A stretch of 64,000 nucleotides of DNA from Porphyromonadaceae bacterium UBA2751 (GCA_002353285.1 DEJJ01000009.1:1-64000), one strand, 5' to 3'. Shown: positions 26,695-34,764, counted from the stretch's first letter. Notes: generated from the sequence alone by a model not told the origin. Translations and numbers: made by a program.

Positions 26695-27095
26695 GGGGCT
26701 GACTTGGCTTTGACAGCGTGTTGAGGTGGTAAGTAAGCATGCAGAGCGACGATACCTGTACTCTTTAAATTCATGGCATCCTAAATTTTAACTGGCGAGA
26801 ATAACTACGCTCTTGCTGCTTGATCGAAGTACAGTAGATCAGCTTAATCTCTGCCCAAGGATGGTAGAGACAAGACATCACCCAGCTGCCCTTGCTCCGA
26901 GGCTTGTTGATACGGTGGTGCTGGAATATCGGGGATAGCGGTCGTTGAGCCTCGACTCGGCTGCGAAATTTAGAGGATAAGCCCTCGGTTGGTAGTCTTG
27001 AGCCTGCCGCGGGTCGAAAATCAAGTCAACGACTAAGCATGTAGAAAGCTTATTAGTTCCACGTTTGGACGAGGGTTCAAACCCCTCCAGCTCCA
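26695..27095 (+). ncRNA. ssrA: transfer-messenger RNA
   Basis: tmRNA rescues stalled ribosomes. The 5' end GGGGCTGACTTGGCTTTGACA pairs through GGGGCTG with CAGCTCC at the 3' end to form the alanine-tRNA-like acceptor stem; the T-arm GAGGGTTCAAACCCCTC is intact at 27071-27087. The tag frame reads GGCGAGAATAAC onward and encodes GENNYALAA followed by TGA (about 26795-26825), the tag known for Bacteroidetes. CCA is not encoded: the discriminator A is followed by CAT. The 3' end is the integration site of a small island, so the last 27 bases (27070-27096) also serve as an attachment site. Confidence 0.96.
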
Positions 27096-27096
27096 C
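27070..27096. repeat. attachment-site direct repeat, left (tmRNA 3' end)
   Basis: These 27 bases, the T-arm and acceptor 3' strand of tmRNA, are repeated exactly at 29165-29191. Integration into a tmRNA or tRNA 3' end that restores the RNA gene is the usual behaviour of tyrosine-integrase elements. Confidence 0.9.
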
Positions 27097-27100
27097 ATAA

Positions 27101-27136
27101 GAGACTGAAATCAGTTATGTAACTGATTTCAGTCTC
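27101..27136 (+). terminator. tmRNA terminator supplied by the island
   Basis: GAGACTGAAATCAGTT at 27101-27116 is exactly inverted at 27121-27136 around a 4-base loop and followed by GTTTTTG. It stands 5 bases beyond the tmRNA end. It may also end the converging island gene. Confidence 0.85.
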
Positions 27137-27176
27137 GTTTTTGTTTTGTCCATAATGATTATGAATATAGTAGTAA

Positions 27177-28463
27177 TTATTTCAGCGTTTCTTTGATGTA
27201 TTCTACATCTTCTTCACTAAGGTTAAACCATTCTCCCCTAATCCGTTTTTCATCATAGGTCTTATGTAAAGCAGCTTCAAATGCTTCTGCTATTGGTCTA
27301 GTTGGGAATTTCTTTGCTGTTACAAGTTCTATAGTAGGTTTGTCACTTTGTAAAGTGTGTTCCCTATACTTTGGCTTATTAGAAATGCCTATCTTGTGAA
27401 AGTTGTTTGTAGTGTCAACCATTAAATAAACATAGCAAGGCTGATTTTTCAAATTATTATCATCCTTTTGTTCTTCCACATTCTTTTCTTGTACTACTTT
27501 TATTCTTTTAGCTAGTTCCAAATATTCTTTTACATATTTCCTTGAGATTGGATTGTGTATTTCTTCTGTACTTAGGTAATCATCATAAAGTTTATTTGCA
27601 CATATATTTCTTCCTGAATAACATTGAACATTTTCATCATTATAGATTCTCCAATAAGAAATACCATAATCTCTTATCTTTTCTAAATCAGTTTGTGTTA
27701 CACTAACAGAGAAATTGTCATTAACTGGTCTTTTATGGATCGTATATTTAAGAACTTCTTGATTACCAAGAAGAATATAGATTTTATAGTTCTTTTTAAT
27801 CCTACAAGCTTTAGAACTATATTTAATTAGCATTGAATGATTACCATTATTGCAGACCAAAGAAATATATATATCATCCATTCTCATTCCTACAGTACCC
27901 ATATAATCACTAGACTGTTTTACTATTTGTGTGTCTGTAAAATTGTCTTTAGTAAGAACAAATCGTATAGGATATATTTCATCTAATAATAAATCTTTAT
28001 CTTTATATATTTCATAAAGTGTATCACCATCTGTCAACTTATGAAAGTAATCTTGTCGAATAAATCTTATATACCCATCCATATTGGCTTGCAGAACTAA
28101 TCCTTTTACAGTGCCAGAAGTCCTAAAATAAGTTTTCTCGCAAAGAATTAGTAAATCATCACCTTTCTTTACATAATTACCATTACCTACAAGCTGTTCG
28201 TGTACCTCAAGCTGTTTATTATAACCAATTTGATTTAAAAATTCAGCAGATAAGTTGTTATAATAAAACTTATATGTAAACACATCTTGGTTTAGTTCTG
28301 GAATACTAGGCATTTTAGGAGGCAATGGTGGTAATTCTGGTGGTGTTGGGGGTAGAGGTGGTGGTAGTTGCATAGATTGTTGTTTTTCTTGGACACCTAT
28401 AGAGCTTAGAGTTATTTCTTGCTCATTCTCTTTTTTGCCAAATATTTTTTTTAGATTTTTCAT
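27177..28463 (-). CDS. island protein: proline-rich linker, lipoyl-like domain, and C-terminal T5orf172/GIY-YIG domain
   Basis: From ATG 28463 the protein is 428 residues. Residues 34-58 are proline-rich (PPPLPPTPPELPPLPP). Residues ~85-155 read like a biotinyl/lipoyl barrel-sandwich (VGNGNYVKKGDDLLIL, then GTVKGLVLQANMDGYI and LTDGDTLYEIY), but no modified Lys motif is evident. The middle ~150 residues are unrecognised. The last ~85 residues fit the T5orf172 branch of GIY-YIG: YVYLMVDTTNNFHKIGISNK, a conserved Arg in PKYREHTL, Glu in AEAFEAALHKTY, and RGEWFNLSEEDVEYI. It is very AT-rich, unlike its neighbours, which fits transfer. A nuclease or DNA-binding role for the C-terminus is likely; the rest is open. 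Upstream in-frame ATGs at 28505 and beyond are less likely. Confidence 0.75.
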   Translation of the reverse strand: MKNLKKIFGKKENEQEITLSSIGVQEKQQSMQLPPPLPPTPPELPPLPPKMPSIPELNQDVFTYKFYYNNLSAEFLNQIGYNKQLEVHEQLVGNGNYVKKGDDLLILCEKTYFRTSGTVKGLVLQANMDGYIRFIRQDYFHKLTDGDTLYEIYKDKDLLLDEIYPIRFVLTKDNFTDTQIVKQSSDYMGTVGMRMDDIYISLVCNNGNHSMLIKYSSKACRIKKNYKIYILLGNQEVLKYTIHKRPVNDNFSVSVTQTDLEKIRDYGISYWRIYNDENVQCYSGRNICANKLYDDYLSTEEIHNPISRKYVKEYLELAKRIKVVQEKNVEEQKDDNNLKNQPCYVYLMVDTTNNFHKIGISNKPKYREHTLQSDKPTIELVTAKKFPTRPIAEAFEAALHKTYDEKRIRGEWFNLSEEDVEYIKETLK

Positions 28464-29164
28464 ACTTATATGTTTACTATTATAATTGGTTTCCCTTTTT
28501 TGCATAGTCAATGGTGCAAATATAATAAAATCATCCCAAAAGGCAGTCATAGACACCTAGCTTTTTTATTTTATTTGTAGTTGTTACTCTCTTTCCTCTT
28601 TATTGATTACTCAAAATAAAGGCATATATTACATCCCCATCGGTAGGCTAGGTGAGATTTTTGTAAAAAAGGTACATAATGAAAAAAGAAAAACTCACCT
28701 ATAGATTGTGAAACATATATTCTATATCTATAGTTATTTCTGATATTATGCAAATTATGAGCTGTTGGTGGCCAGAAGAATATGACACAAGGGGTATGGG
28801 GTGGAATTTCATAAGCAATGGGCAGTTAACCCCTCGCCCCTGAACTTTCCACAAAAGTTGAATTTCAGAGAACCAAAACCCAGGAACTATAGCCATTGAA
28901 TTAATGGGGATAAAAGGTTTCCATCTGCCGTTTTTCAATCCACCTTACTAGATCAACAGAGTTTTGCATAAGAAGAAAGGTGTAGAGCTGAGGAAAAAAA
29001 GTAATGGTGGTATTGATTGATGGGGGTATAAATATAATCAGATTCTTTGCTGATATTTTAAGATTCTTTTACATTCCTGAAAATCAGAAATTTTCAACTA
29101 TTGTATAATTCAGGCAAAGTATGTAATTTTGGGAGTGCTTTTGCGCTAACTTGCTGATTTTCAG
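28464..29164. other. AT-rich island segment without a convincing gene
   Basis: About 700 bases. An inverted repeat pairs AGGTGAGATTTTT (28650-28662) with AAAAACTCACCT (28689-28700). A minus-strand 79-codon frame at 28699-28938 has no recognisable likeness and weak coding character. There is no integrase or excisionase remnant that I can read. The segment may hold the island's control and recombination sites. Confidence 0.5.
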
Positions 29165-29191
29165 CGAGGGTTCAAACCCCTCCAGCTCCAC
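29165..29191. repeat. attachment-site direct repeat, right
   Basis: This is an exact 27-base copy of the tmRNA 3' end at 27070-27096, with no tmRNA body attached. It marks the right junction of the island. Confidence 0.9.
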
Positions 29192-29204
29192 TACCTTATA
29201 TAAC

Positions 29205-29238
29205 TTAGGGCCGCAAGACTTTTCTCTTGCGGCCCTAA
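29205..29238. terminator. terminator, probably the original tmRNA terminator
   Basis: TTAGGGCCGCAAGA at 29205-29218 is exactly inverted at 29225-29238 around a 6-base loop. It stands 13 bases after the right repeat, where tmRNA would have ended before integration. It can also end the minus-strand gene whose stop is at 29264. Confidence 0.75.
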
Positions 29239-29263
29239 TCTTTAATTTCTTGTCTTTATGGGC

Positions 29264-30376
29264 TTATTTCACAACCTTGCTGGTGGCAGTGGTGCCGTCG
29301 GTGTAGGTTGTCACAACAATGTTCACACCCTTGAATGGGCGGTCGCTCATGCGGCCCGAGAGGTCAACATATTTCACATTTGCAACCTGTGCGTCAGTGC
29401 CCACAGCGTTGATTGCTGTAGCTTCGTTGAGGGGCTTGTCGAGGGTGAGGATGAGAGTGTGCATTGGGCTTGCGTGGTCTATCCAGCCCATGCTCTGGTG
29501 GTCCTCACGCACGCAGGCCAGGTCGGTGAAGGTTATGGTCTTGTAGTCATCTGAAATCTCACCAACGATCAGGGCGTCGGCAAGTGCGTTGTCGTCCTCG
29601 CCATAGAGAACTGGAGCAATCTTGCGCATCACGTAGCTGCGTGGGGTGCTACCAGTTGACATGAACACTACCTCTTCGTTGTCATACTGAGCCTTCTTGC
29701 CCTCAATGTTGATGTTCAGGGTCATGCAAGTGCCCACCTCGTCAAAGTTGTACACCTTGAGTGTGGTGCCATCATGCTCGGCATAGACCACCTTGTTGGG
29801 CTCGCTAACGCTGAGTTTGTTCCAGCCCAGGAACTCCCAGTCATCATTAAGATTCTGATCCCACAAGCCAAGCTGAGTAGCGCAGTTGGGGGCCATGAAT
29901 TTAGTGTTTACATTCTGGCTGTAAACGGTGCCCTTGTTGGTGCTGAAGCTCTGGTCAACCTTAACGATGTTCCAGTCGTTGATGGTGATGACGCCATTTG
30001 CATAGGTGCCAGTCAGGCGGTCGTTAGTGAACTCCATGGGCGACTTGTTAACCGACTCAGCAGGAACGAGCATGAAGTAGATCGATTCATAGGTGTCGTA
30101 GTCGTAATCACCACCCACCATCTGGGGTGCGATAGTCACTGCGCCATCATCGGCAATGCTCATCTTCACGCTGTAGTCGATCTTCTTGTCGAAGCCAGTC
30201 ACTTCCCACATGCCATCAACGCTTGTGCTAGGAGTGATGCTTACGGTGGTTGAGCCAATTGAGGTTTCGCCCCAGTTGCTGACTCCCAGGGTCATTGTGG
30301 CCATCTCCTCGGCCGATGGAGCGGCAAATGCCACGAAACTTGCCATAGCGGCAATCGAAAGTAAAAGTTTTCTCAT
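29264..30376 (-). CDS. exported protein with type IX-like tail, family not recognised
   Basis: A 370-residue protein with signal peptide MRKLLLSIAAMASFVAFAAP. The body is beta-rich, with two similar halves (about residues 25-160 and 165-320) that recall calycin-like Bacteroidetes lipocalin folds, but I cannot name a family. The C-terminus VKYVDLSGRMSDRPFKGVNI followed by VVTTYTDGTTATSKVVK matches the tails of the C10 and PKD proteins in this window, so export through the same system is likely. It stands alone beyond the tmRNA island. No catalytic motif is seen. Confidence 0.8.
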   Translation of the reverse strand: MRKLLLSIAAMASFVAFAAPSAEEMATMTLGVSNWGETSIGSTTVSITPSTSVDGMWEVTGFDKKIDYSVKMSIADDGAVTIAPQMVGGDYDYDTYESIYFMLVPAESVNKSPMEFTNDRLTGTYANGVITINDWNIVKVDQSFSTNKGTVYSQNVNTKFMAPNCATQLGLWDQNLNDDWEFLGWNKLSVSEPNKVVYAEHDGTTLKVYNFDEVGTCMTLNINIEGKKAQYDNEEVVFMSTGSTPRSYVMRKIAPVLYGEDDNALADALIVGEISDDYKTITFTDLACVREDHQSMGWIDHASPMHTLILTLDKPLNEATAINAVGTDAQVANVKYVDLSGRMSDRPFKGVNIVVTTYTDGTTATSKVVK

Positions 30377-30465
30377 TTTCTTTCCTTTTAATGGGTTAAT
30401 AAAAAATAATTGTTTTATAGTTTAAATCAAAATAGATTTTCATCCTAATAGTCTAAAAATCTGAC

Positions 30466-30500
30466 CTCTGACCTCTGACCTCTGACATCTGACATCTGGC
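30466..30500. repeat. short tandem repeat, 7-base unit
   Basis: Five imperfect copies of a CTCTGAC unit (variants CATCTGA and CTCTGAT at the right end) fill the gap between prfA and the exported-protein gene, just beyond the prfA stop. Confidence 0.75.
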
Positions 30501-30506
30501 CTCTGA

Positions 30507-31616
30507 TTACAATTCCGCCTCCTTGAGCTTCTCGGCGTTCTCAGCCACGATGAGATGGTCAATGCAGTCCTGGATGTCGCCATCCATGAAGGCCGGCAGG
30601 TTATACATTGTGTAGCCAATGCGATGATCGGTAATGCGCCCCTGAGGATAATTATAGGTGCGAATCTTGGCAGAGCGGTCGCCAGTGCTCACCAGTGTCT
30701 TGCGGCGGCTGGCGATGTCGTCCACATACTTTTGGTGTTCCTTGTCATAGATGAAGGTGCGCAGGCGGGCCAGCGCGCGCTCCTTGTTCTTGGGCTGGTC
30801 GCGCGTCTCAGTACACTCAATCAGGATTTCTTGGTCTTCGCCAGTGTTGGGGTTGTTCCACATGTAGCGCAGGCGCACTCCCGAGTTCACCTTATTCACG
30901 TTTTGGCCACCAGCACCACTTGAGCGAAAGTAGTCCCACTTTATCTCACCTTCGTTAATCTCGATGTCAAAAGGCTCCGCCTCGGGCAAGATTGCCACCG
31001 ATGCTGCCGACGTGTGAACTCGGCCCTGAGTCTCGGTCACAGGCACGCGCTGCACACGGTGCACACCGCTCTCATATTTCAGTGTGCCATACACACCGTT
31101 GCCCGTCACGCTGAACACGATTTCCTTGTAACCACCAGCAGCGCCCTCGCTGCAGCTCGACATCTCAATCTTCCATCCCTTGCTCTCGCAATAGCGGGTG
31201 TACATGCGGGCCAGGTCGCCAGCAAAGAGGGCAGCCTCGTCACCGCCAGTGCCACCACGAATCTCGATAATGGCATTCTTCGAGTCCTCAGGATCTTCGG
31301 GGATAAGAAGCAACTTGATTTTCTCCTCGAGCTTAGGCAGCTCTTCTTGATTCATGTCAATTTCCTCGCGTGCCATGGCGCGTAGTTCTTCATCGCTCTC
31401 GCTCGCAAGCAGCTCCTTCGCGTCCTCCACATCCTGCAATTTCTTCTTGTAGTCGTGGGTCACAGCCAGCAGATTTTCAAGGCTTTTATATTCCTTGCTG
31501 AGCTTTACATATCGCTTCTGGTCGGCAATTACCGAGGGATCGGTAATCAGGGTCTGAATCTCCTCAAACCGCGCGTCAAGGCCTTCCAAGCGCTCAAGTA
31601 ATGTATTGTTTGCCAT
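30507..31616 (-). CDS. prfA: peptide chain release factor 1
   Basis: RF1 recognises UAA and UAG stop codons and releases the peptide. The 369-residue protein has the RF1-type codon-recognition tripeptide PVT at residues 192-194 (RVPVTETQGRVHTS), the catalytic GGQ at 236-238 (GAGGQNVNKVNSGVR) and the C-terminal STGDRSAKIRTYNYPQGR. Length is normal. A -7 element (TACCTTTG on the minus strand at 31640-31647) lies about 24 bases before the ATG. Confidence 0.96.
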   Translation of the reverse strand: MANNTLLERLEGLDARFEEIQTLITDPSVIADQKRYVKLSKEYKSLENLLAVTHDYKKKLQDVEDAKELLASESDEELRAMAREEIDMNQEELPKLEEKIKLLLIPEDPEDSKNAIIEIRGGTGGDEAALFAGDLARMYTRYCESKGWKIEMSSCSEGAAGGYKEIVFSVTGNGVYGTLKYESGVHRVQRVPVTETQGRVHTSAASVAILPEAEPFDIEINEGEIKWDYFRSSGAGGQNVNKVNSGVRLRYMWNNPNTGEDQEILIECTETRDQPKNKERALARLRTFIYDKEHQKYVDDIASRRKTLVSTGDRSAKIRTYNYPQGRITDHRIGYTMYNLPAFMDGDIQDCIDHLIVAENAEKLKEAEL

Positions 31617-31740
31617 AGTAGTTTTCTGAATTTTGACTGCAAAGGTACAAAATAATTCTTAATCTCACGATATTTTAATCCCATGAGCACAGCAACCGCA
31701 TCAAAAAGCATGTGCTTTATCTAGTGTATTTGCCATGCAA

Positions 31741-31772
31741 TTTGGTCTTATACAGTTTTTTTGCTAATTTTG
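31741..31772 (+). promoter_or_regulatory. promoter of the flavodoxin-alkD-transporter unit
   Basis: TTTG at 31741-31744, a 20-base spacer and TAATTTTG at 31765-31772; the ATG follows at 31806. Confidence 0.65.
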
Positions 31773-31805
31773 TGGCCTATATTTATCACATAATATTTAA
31801 TTCAA

Positions 31806-32423
31806 ATGGCAAAAGTTCTTTTAATCAACGGCTCGCCTCGCAAGCAGGGCAACACTTTTGTGGCTCTCAGCGAGGTGGCTAAATCCCTTAATGAGCAGGG
31901 CGTTGAAACCGAGATTGCATGGATTGGCACCAAGCCAGTGCGTGGGTGCATTGCTTGCGGCACTTGCAAGGCCAAGGGAAATGGCAAGTGTGTGTTCGAC
32001 GACGACATCTGCAACGAGATAATCGATAAAATCAATGCCGCCCAGGCTCTCATTGTGGGCTCGCCTGTCTATTACGGACAGCCTGCAGGACCTGTTCTGT
32101 CGCTCATTCAGCGCGCATTCTTCGCTGGTGCTCAGGTCGATAACAAGCCAGCAGCTGCAATCACTGTGTGTCGCCGGGGGGGCTCCACAGCAGCGTTTCA
32201 GGCTCTCCAGATGCCGTTCCAAATGGTGAACATGCCACTCGTAACATCTCAATACTGGAACATCGCCTTCGGCATGGACCAGGGCGAGGCTTCGCTTGAC
32301 ACCGAGGGCATGCAGACGATGCGACAGCTGGCATCTAACATGGCATGGCTGCTGCGTAGCATCCAGTCGCAACCTGCTCCTAAGGTCGAGGATGATTGGA
32401 AGGGCATGAATTTTATCAGATAA
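31806..32423 (+). CDS. flavodoxin-fold NAD(P)H-dependent FMN reductase family protein
   Basis: A 205-residue flavoprotein-like reductase. The N-terminus LLINGSPRKQGNTFVALSEV is the FMN phosphate-binding loop of this family; CIACGTCKAKGNGKCVFDDD is a Cys-rich segment often seen in iron-sulfur-flavoprotein relatives; VGSPVYYGQPAGPV is the second FMN-contact region. It probably reduces quinones, flavins or metal complexes in the cytoplasm. It is first in a tight three-gene run with the AlkD-like and DMT transporter genes. Confidence 0.9.
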   Translation: MAKVLLINGSPRKQGNTFVALSEVAKSLNEQGVETEIAWIGTKPVRGCIACGTCKAKGNGKCVFDDDICNEIIDKINAAQALIVGSPVYYGQPAGPVLSLIQRAFFAGAQVDNKPAAAITVCRRGGSTAAFQALQMPFQMVNMPLVTSQYWNIAFGMDQGEASLDTEGMQTMRQLASNMAWLLRSIQSQPAPKVEDDWKGMNFIR

Positions 32424-32425
32424 GA

Positions 32426-33211
32426 GTGTTAAAGGTTTCATCTTCAACGGCTTCTTTTTCCACTGCAAGTGAAGTGGTGGACTTCATGATTGCCATTGCC
32501 GACGAGCAACAAGCTCAGCACTTGATGCGGTTTTTCAAGACGGCACCAGGCGACTATGGCCATGGCGACATGTTTTTGGGCATTAAGGTGCCTGTCACAC
32601 GAAGTGTTATAGCTCGATGCAAGTCGCTGTCAATCAGTGATGTTGGGCAACTGCTGGCATCGCAGTGGCACGAGGTGCGACTGTGTGGCTTGCTGGTGCT
32701 GGTGGCACAGTTTCAGGCTCTCACCACGAAGCGTTATCTCAATGATGCCACTGCCATTGCTCAACGCGATGCGTTGGTTGATTTTTACATAAGCCATGCA
32801 AACAGTGCCAACAACTGGGACCTGGTCGACCTCTCGGTCTACAAAATCCTGGGCGAGTGGCTCTTGTTGCCTTCACAGCTCAGCCCTGACGAGAAACTGA
32901 GCATTGTCGACCGGCTCGCTGGCAGCGACAACCTGTGGGAGCAGCGCATGTCCATCGTGTGCACAATGGCGCCGCTCAAGCATGGCGATCCATCATTCAC
33001 GCTGCGCTACGCCCTGTGGCACCTCCACCACACTCACGACCTGATGCACAAGGCAGTTGGGTGGTTGTTGCGCGAGATGGGTAAGCGTGTAGACATGAAT
33101 TTGTTGCGCGACTTCTTGCATGACCACGCTCACCACATGCCACGCACCATGTTGCGTTATGCTATTGAAAGAATGTCCGAAGATGAACGAAAACTATGGA
33201 TGACAAAATGA
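32426..33211 (+). CDS. DNA alkylation repair protein (AlkD-like HEAT-repeat glycosylase)
   Basis: AlkD-type glycosylases remove alkylated purines. The segment FMIAIADEQQAQHLMRFFKTAPGDYGHGDMFLGIKVPVTR is the family's N-terminal signature, and W-D-L-V-D in NNWDLVDLSVYKILGEWL carries the conserved catalytic-site Trp and Asp region. The protein is all helical. The start is uncertain: GTG at 32426, 2 bases after the flavodoxin stop, keeps the first helix, whereas the first ATG at 32486 would cut it. The 3' end overlaps the transporter gene. Confidence 0.88.
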   Translation: MLKVSSSTASFSTASEVVDFMIAIADEQQAQHLMRFFKTAPGDYGHGDMFLGIKVPVTRSVIARCKSLSISDVGQLLASQWHEVRLCGLLVLVAQFQALTTKRYLNDATAIAQRDALVDFYISHANSANNWDLVDLSVYKILGEWLLLPSQLSPDEKLSIVDRLAGSDNLWEQRMSIVCTMAPLKHGDPSFTLRYALWHLHHTHDLMHKAVGWLLREMGKRVDMNLLRDFLHDHAHHMPRTMLRYAIERMSEDERKLWMTK

Positions 33212-34107
33212 GAGTTGAGAAGTCTAAAAACAACAATTGGTTATACCATCTTATCGCCATCCTGGTGATAGTGGCATGGGGTGTGTCATTTCCGTTTACT
33301 AAAATTCTGCTAACCAACGGCATCACTCCAACCGAGATCTTCGTCTACCGCTCATTGGTGGCCTATCTGGGCTTGTTGGTGTTCTCACGCTTCAAGGTCT
33401 CCTTCTGGGGATGGTGCGACGAGGCACTGGCGTTGCTGTGTGGCCTCACCGGTGGGGCCTTGTATTTCATTCTGCAAAATGTGGCTCTCAACATGACACA
33501 GCTCAGCGACGTGGTGATAGTCATAGCCATCAACCCACTGCTAACCACAATCTTGGCTGCAATCTTCCTCAAGGAAGAGCACTTCTCGTGGAAGATTCTC
33601 CTTAGCTCGGTGGTGGCCTTTGCCGGTGTGGCTGTTGTCACTTTTCGCGATGGCTTCGAGTGGGGGAGCACGCTGCTGGCCAATGTGCTGGCTTTCTTAG
33701 CTGCCCTGTCATGGTCGGTCTACAGTGTCATGCTCAAGCGGGTGCAAGGCCGGCACAGCACTCTCGACATCACTCGCAAGGTAATGATCTACGGCTTTTT
33801 ATGTGCTTTGCCTTTGATGTTCTTCCAGCCATTGACGCCACTGTCCACTCTCTTGCGACCCGACCTGCTTGCCAACATGCTATTCCTCGCGCTAATATGT
33901 TCGATGGCTGCATTCTTCATTTGGAATCTTGTTATCAAGAAGATTGGCGCCATCCGCTCAAGCAACTACCTCTATCTCGACCCGATAGTCTCAATAGTGA
34001 TGGGTGTCATACTCTTGGGCGAGAAAGTCACCACAGTAGCTGTGCTTGGATGCACACTGGTACTCGTGGGAGTAATCATGGTAGAAAAATTAACCGATAA
34101 GAAATAA
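33208..34107 (+). CDS. EamA/DMT-family transporter
   Basis: About 299 residues with ten hydrophobic helices in two EamA repeats (first from YHLIAILVIVAWGVSFPFTK, second from LLANVLAFLAALSWSVYSVM). The end of each repeat has the usual short PILATILA-like phrase (NPLLTTILAAIFLKE and DPIVSIVMGVILLGEKVT). Such proteins export amino acids, nucleosides or other metabolites; the substrate cannot be read. ATG 33208 overlaps the previous stop (ATGA); ATG 33196 is also in frame. Confidence 0.92.
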   Translation: MRVEKSKNNNWLYHLIAILVIVAWGVSFPFTKILLTNGITPTEIFVYRSLVAYLGLLVFSRFKVSFWGWCDEALALLCGLTGGALYFILQNVALNMTQLSDVVIVIAINPLLTTILAAIFLKEEHFSWKILLSSVVAFAGVAVVTFRDGFEWGSTLLANVLAFLAALSWSVYSVMLKRVQGRHSTLDITRKVMIYGFLCALPLMFFQPLTPLSTLLRPDLLANMLFLALICSMAAFFIWNLVIKKIGAIRSSNYLYLDPIVSIVMGVILLGEKVTTVAVLGCTLVLVGVIMVEKLTDKK

Positions 34108-34108
34108 A

Positions 34109-34150
34109 ACTCAAAAACTCAAAACTCACAACTCATAACTCAAAACTCAC
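34109..34150. repeat. short tandem repeat in front of the carbonic anhydrase gene
   Basis: Six imperfect copies of a 7-9-base unit (AACTCAAAA, AACTCACA, AACTCATA) fill the 44 bases between the transporter stop and the carbonic anhydrase ATG, covering the place of its ribosome-binding region. Confidence 0.75.
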
Positions 34151-34151
34151 A

Positions 34152-34694
34152 ATGATTGACGAGATATTAAAATTCAATCACGACTTTGTCGCTCGAGGCG
34201 ACTACAAGCAATATGTTGCCGACAAGTATCCTAACAAGAAACTGGCTGTGCTCAGTTGCATGGACACTCGACTCACCGAACTCTTGCCTGCTGCACTGGG
34301 GCTTAAGAACGGTGATGCTAAAATCATCAAGAATGCCGGTGGACTCATCATGTCGCCTTACGATAGCGCTATGCGGTCGCTACTGGTGGCAGTCTATGAA
34401 CTTGGTGTAGAGGAAATTATGGTTATAGCACACACCACCTGTGGCGCATGCCACATGTCGTTTAGCGAATTTGAGCACCACATGCTCGACCGTGGCATTA
34501 GCGAGGACACTCTTTCCACTATCAAGCACAGTGGCATCGATCTCGACCAGTGGCTCGAGGGGTTTCACGACACCCATCAGTCGGTTATCAACACTGTCGC
34601 TACCATTAGCAACCATCCGCTGCTGCCACGCGACGTCATAGTGCGTGGATTCATCATCGACTCCATCACTGGCGCCCTCAACGAAGTGCAATAA
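34152..34694 (+). CDS. beta-class carbonic anhydrase
   Basis: This 180-residue zinc enzyme hydrates carbon dioxide to bicarbonate. Zinc ligands are Cys36 (in LSCMDTR), His94 and Cys97 (in IAHTTCGACHM), with the Asp38/Arg40 dyad in CMDTR. Length fits the short beta-CA group of Bacteroidetes and Firmicutes. Bicarbonate is needed by carboxylases such as those of the succinate-propionate route. The gene may be transcribed with the DMT transporter 44 bases upstream. Confidence 0.94.
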   Translation: MIDEILKFNHDFVARGDYKQYVADKYPNKKLAVLSCMDTRLTELLPAALGLKNGDAKIIKNAGGLIMSPYDSAMRSLLVAVYELGVEEIMVIAHTTCGACHMSFSEFEHHMLDRGISEDTLSTIKHSGIDLDQWLEGFHDTHQSVINTVATISNHPLLPRDVIVRGFIIDSITGALNEVQ

Positions 34695-34756
34695 CGATTA
34701 ACGCAATTTCGCAGAATTTTTTCGCACCTAACTCACCTACTATAAAAAATAATATG

Positions 34757-34764
34757 TACCTTTG
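34757..34764 (+). promoter_or_regulatory. -7 element upstream of the AtoE-like gene
   Basis: TACCTTTG, followed by an untranslated leader of roughly 120 bases to the ATG at 34892. No clear -33 element. Confidence 0.5.

Larger units (their letters stand above)
27070..29191. mobile_element. 2.1-kb genomic island integrated in the tmRNA gene
   Basis: The segment is bounded by 27-base direct repeats copying the tmRNA 3' end. Inside it is markedly AT-rich compared with its surroundings and holds a new terminator for tmRNA (27101-27136), one gene on the minus strand (27177-28463) and about 700 bases without a convincing gene. No integrase is present, so it is either a satellite mobilised by another element or a deletion remnant. 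The older tmRNA terminator seems to be stranded beyond the right repeat at 29205-29238. Confidence 0.85.

Noticed and set aside
26878..27096. Open frame on the minus strand reading MELEGFEPSSKRGTNKLSTC and on
   Set aside because: It lies wholly within the tmRNA gene; the MELEGFEPSSKRG phrase is the reverse reading of the tmRNA 3' arm, a well-known false annotation.
28699..28938. 79-codon minus-strand frame in the tmRNA island
   Set aside because: No recognisable likeness, no start signal, and part of it overlaps an inverted repeat; not strong enough to call a gene.
29165..29191. A second tRNA-like gene at the right tmRNA repeat
   Set aside because: Only the T-arm and acceptor 3' strand are present; no matching 5' half lies upstream, so it is an attachment-site remnant.
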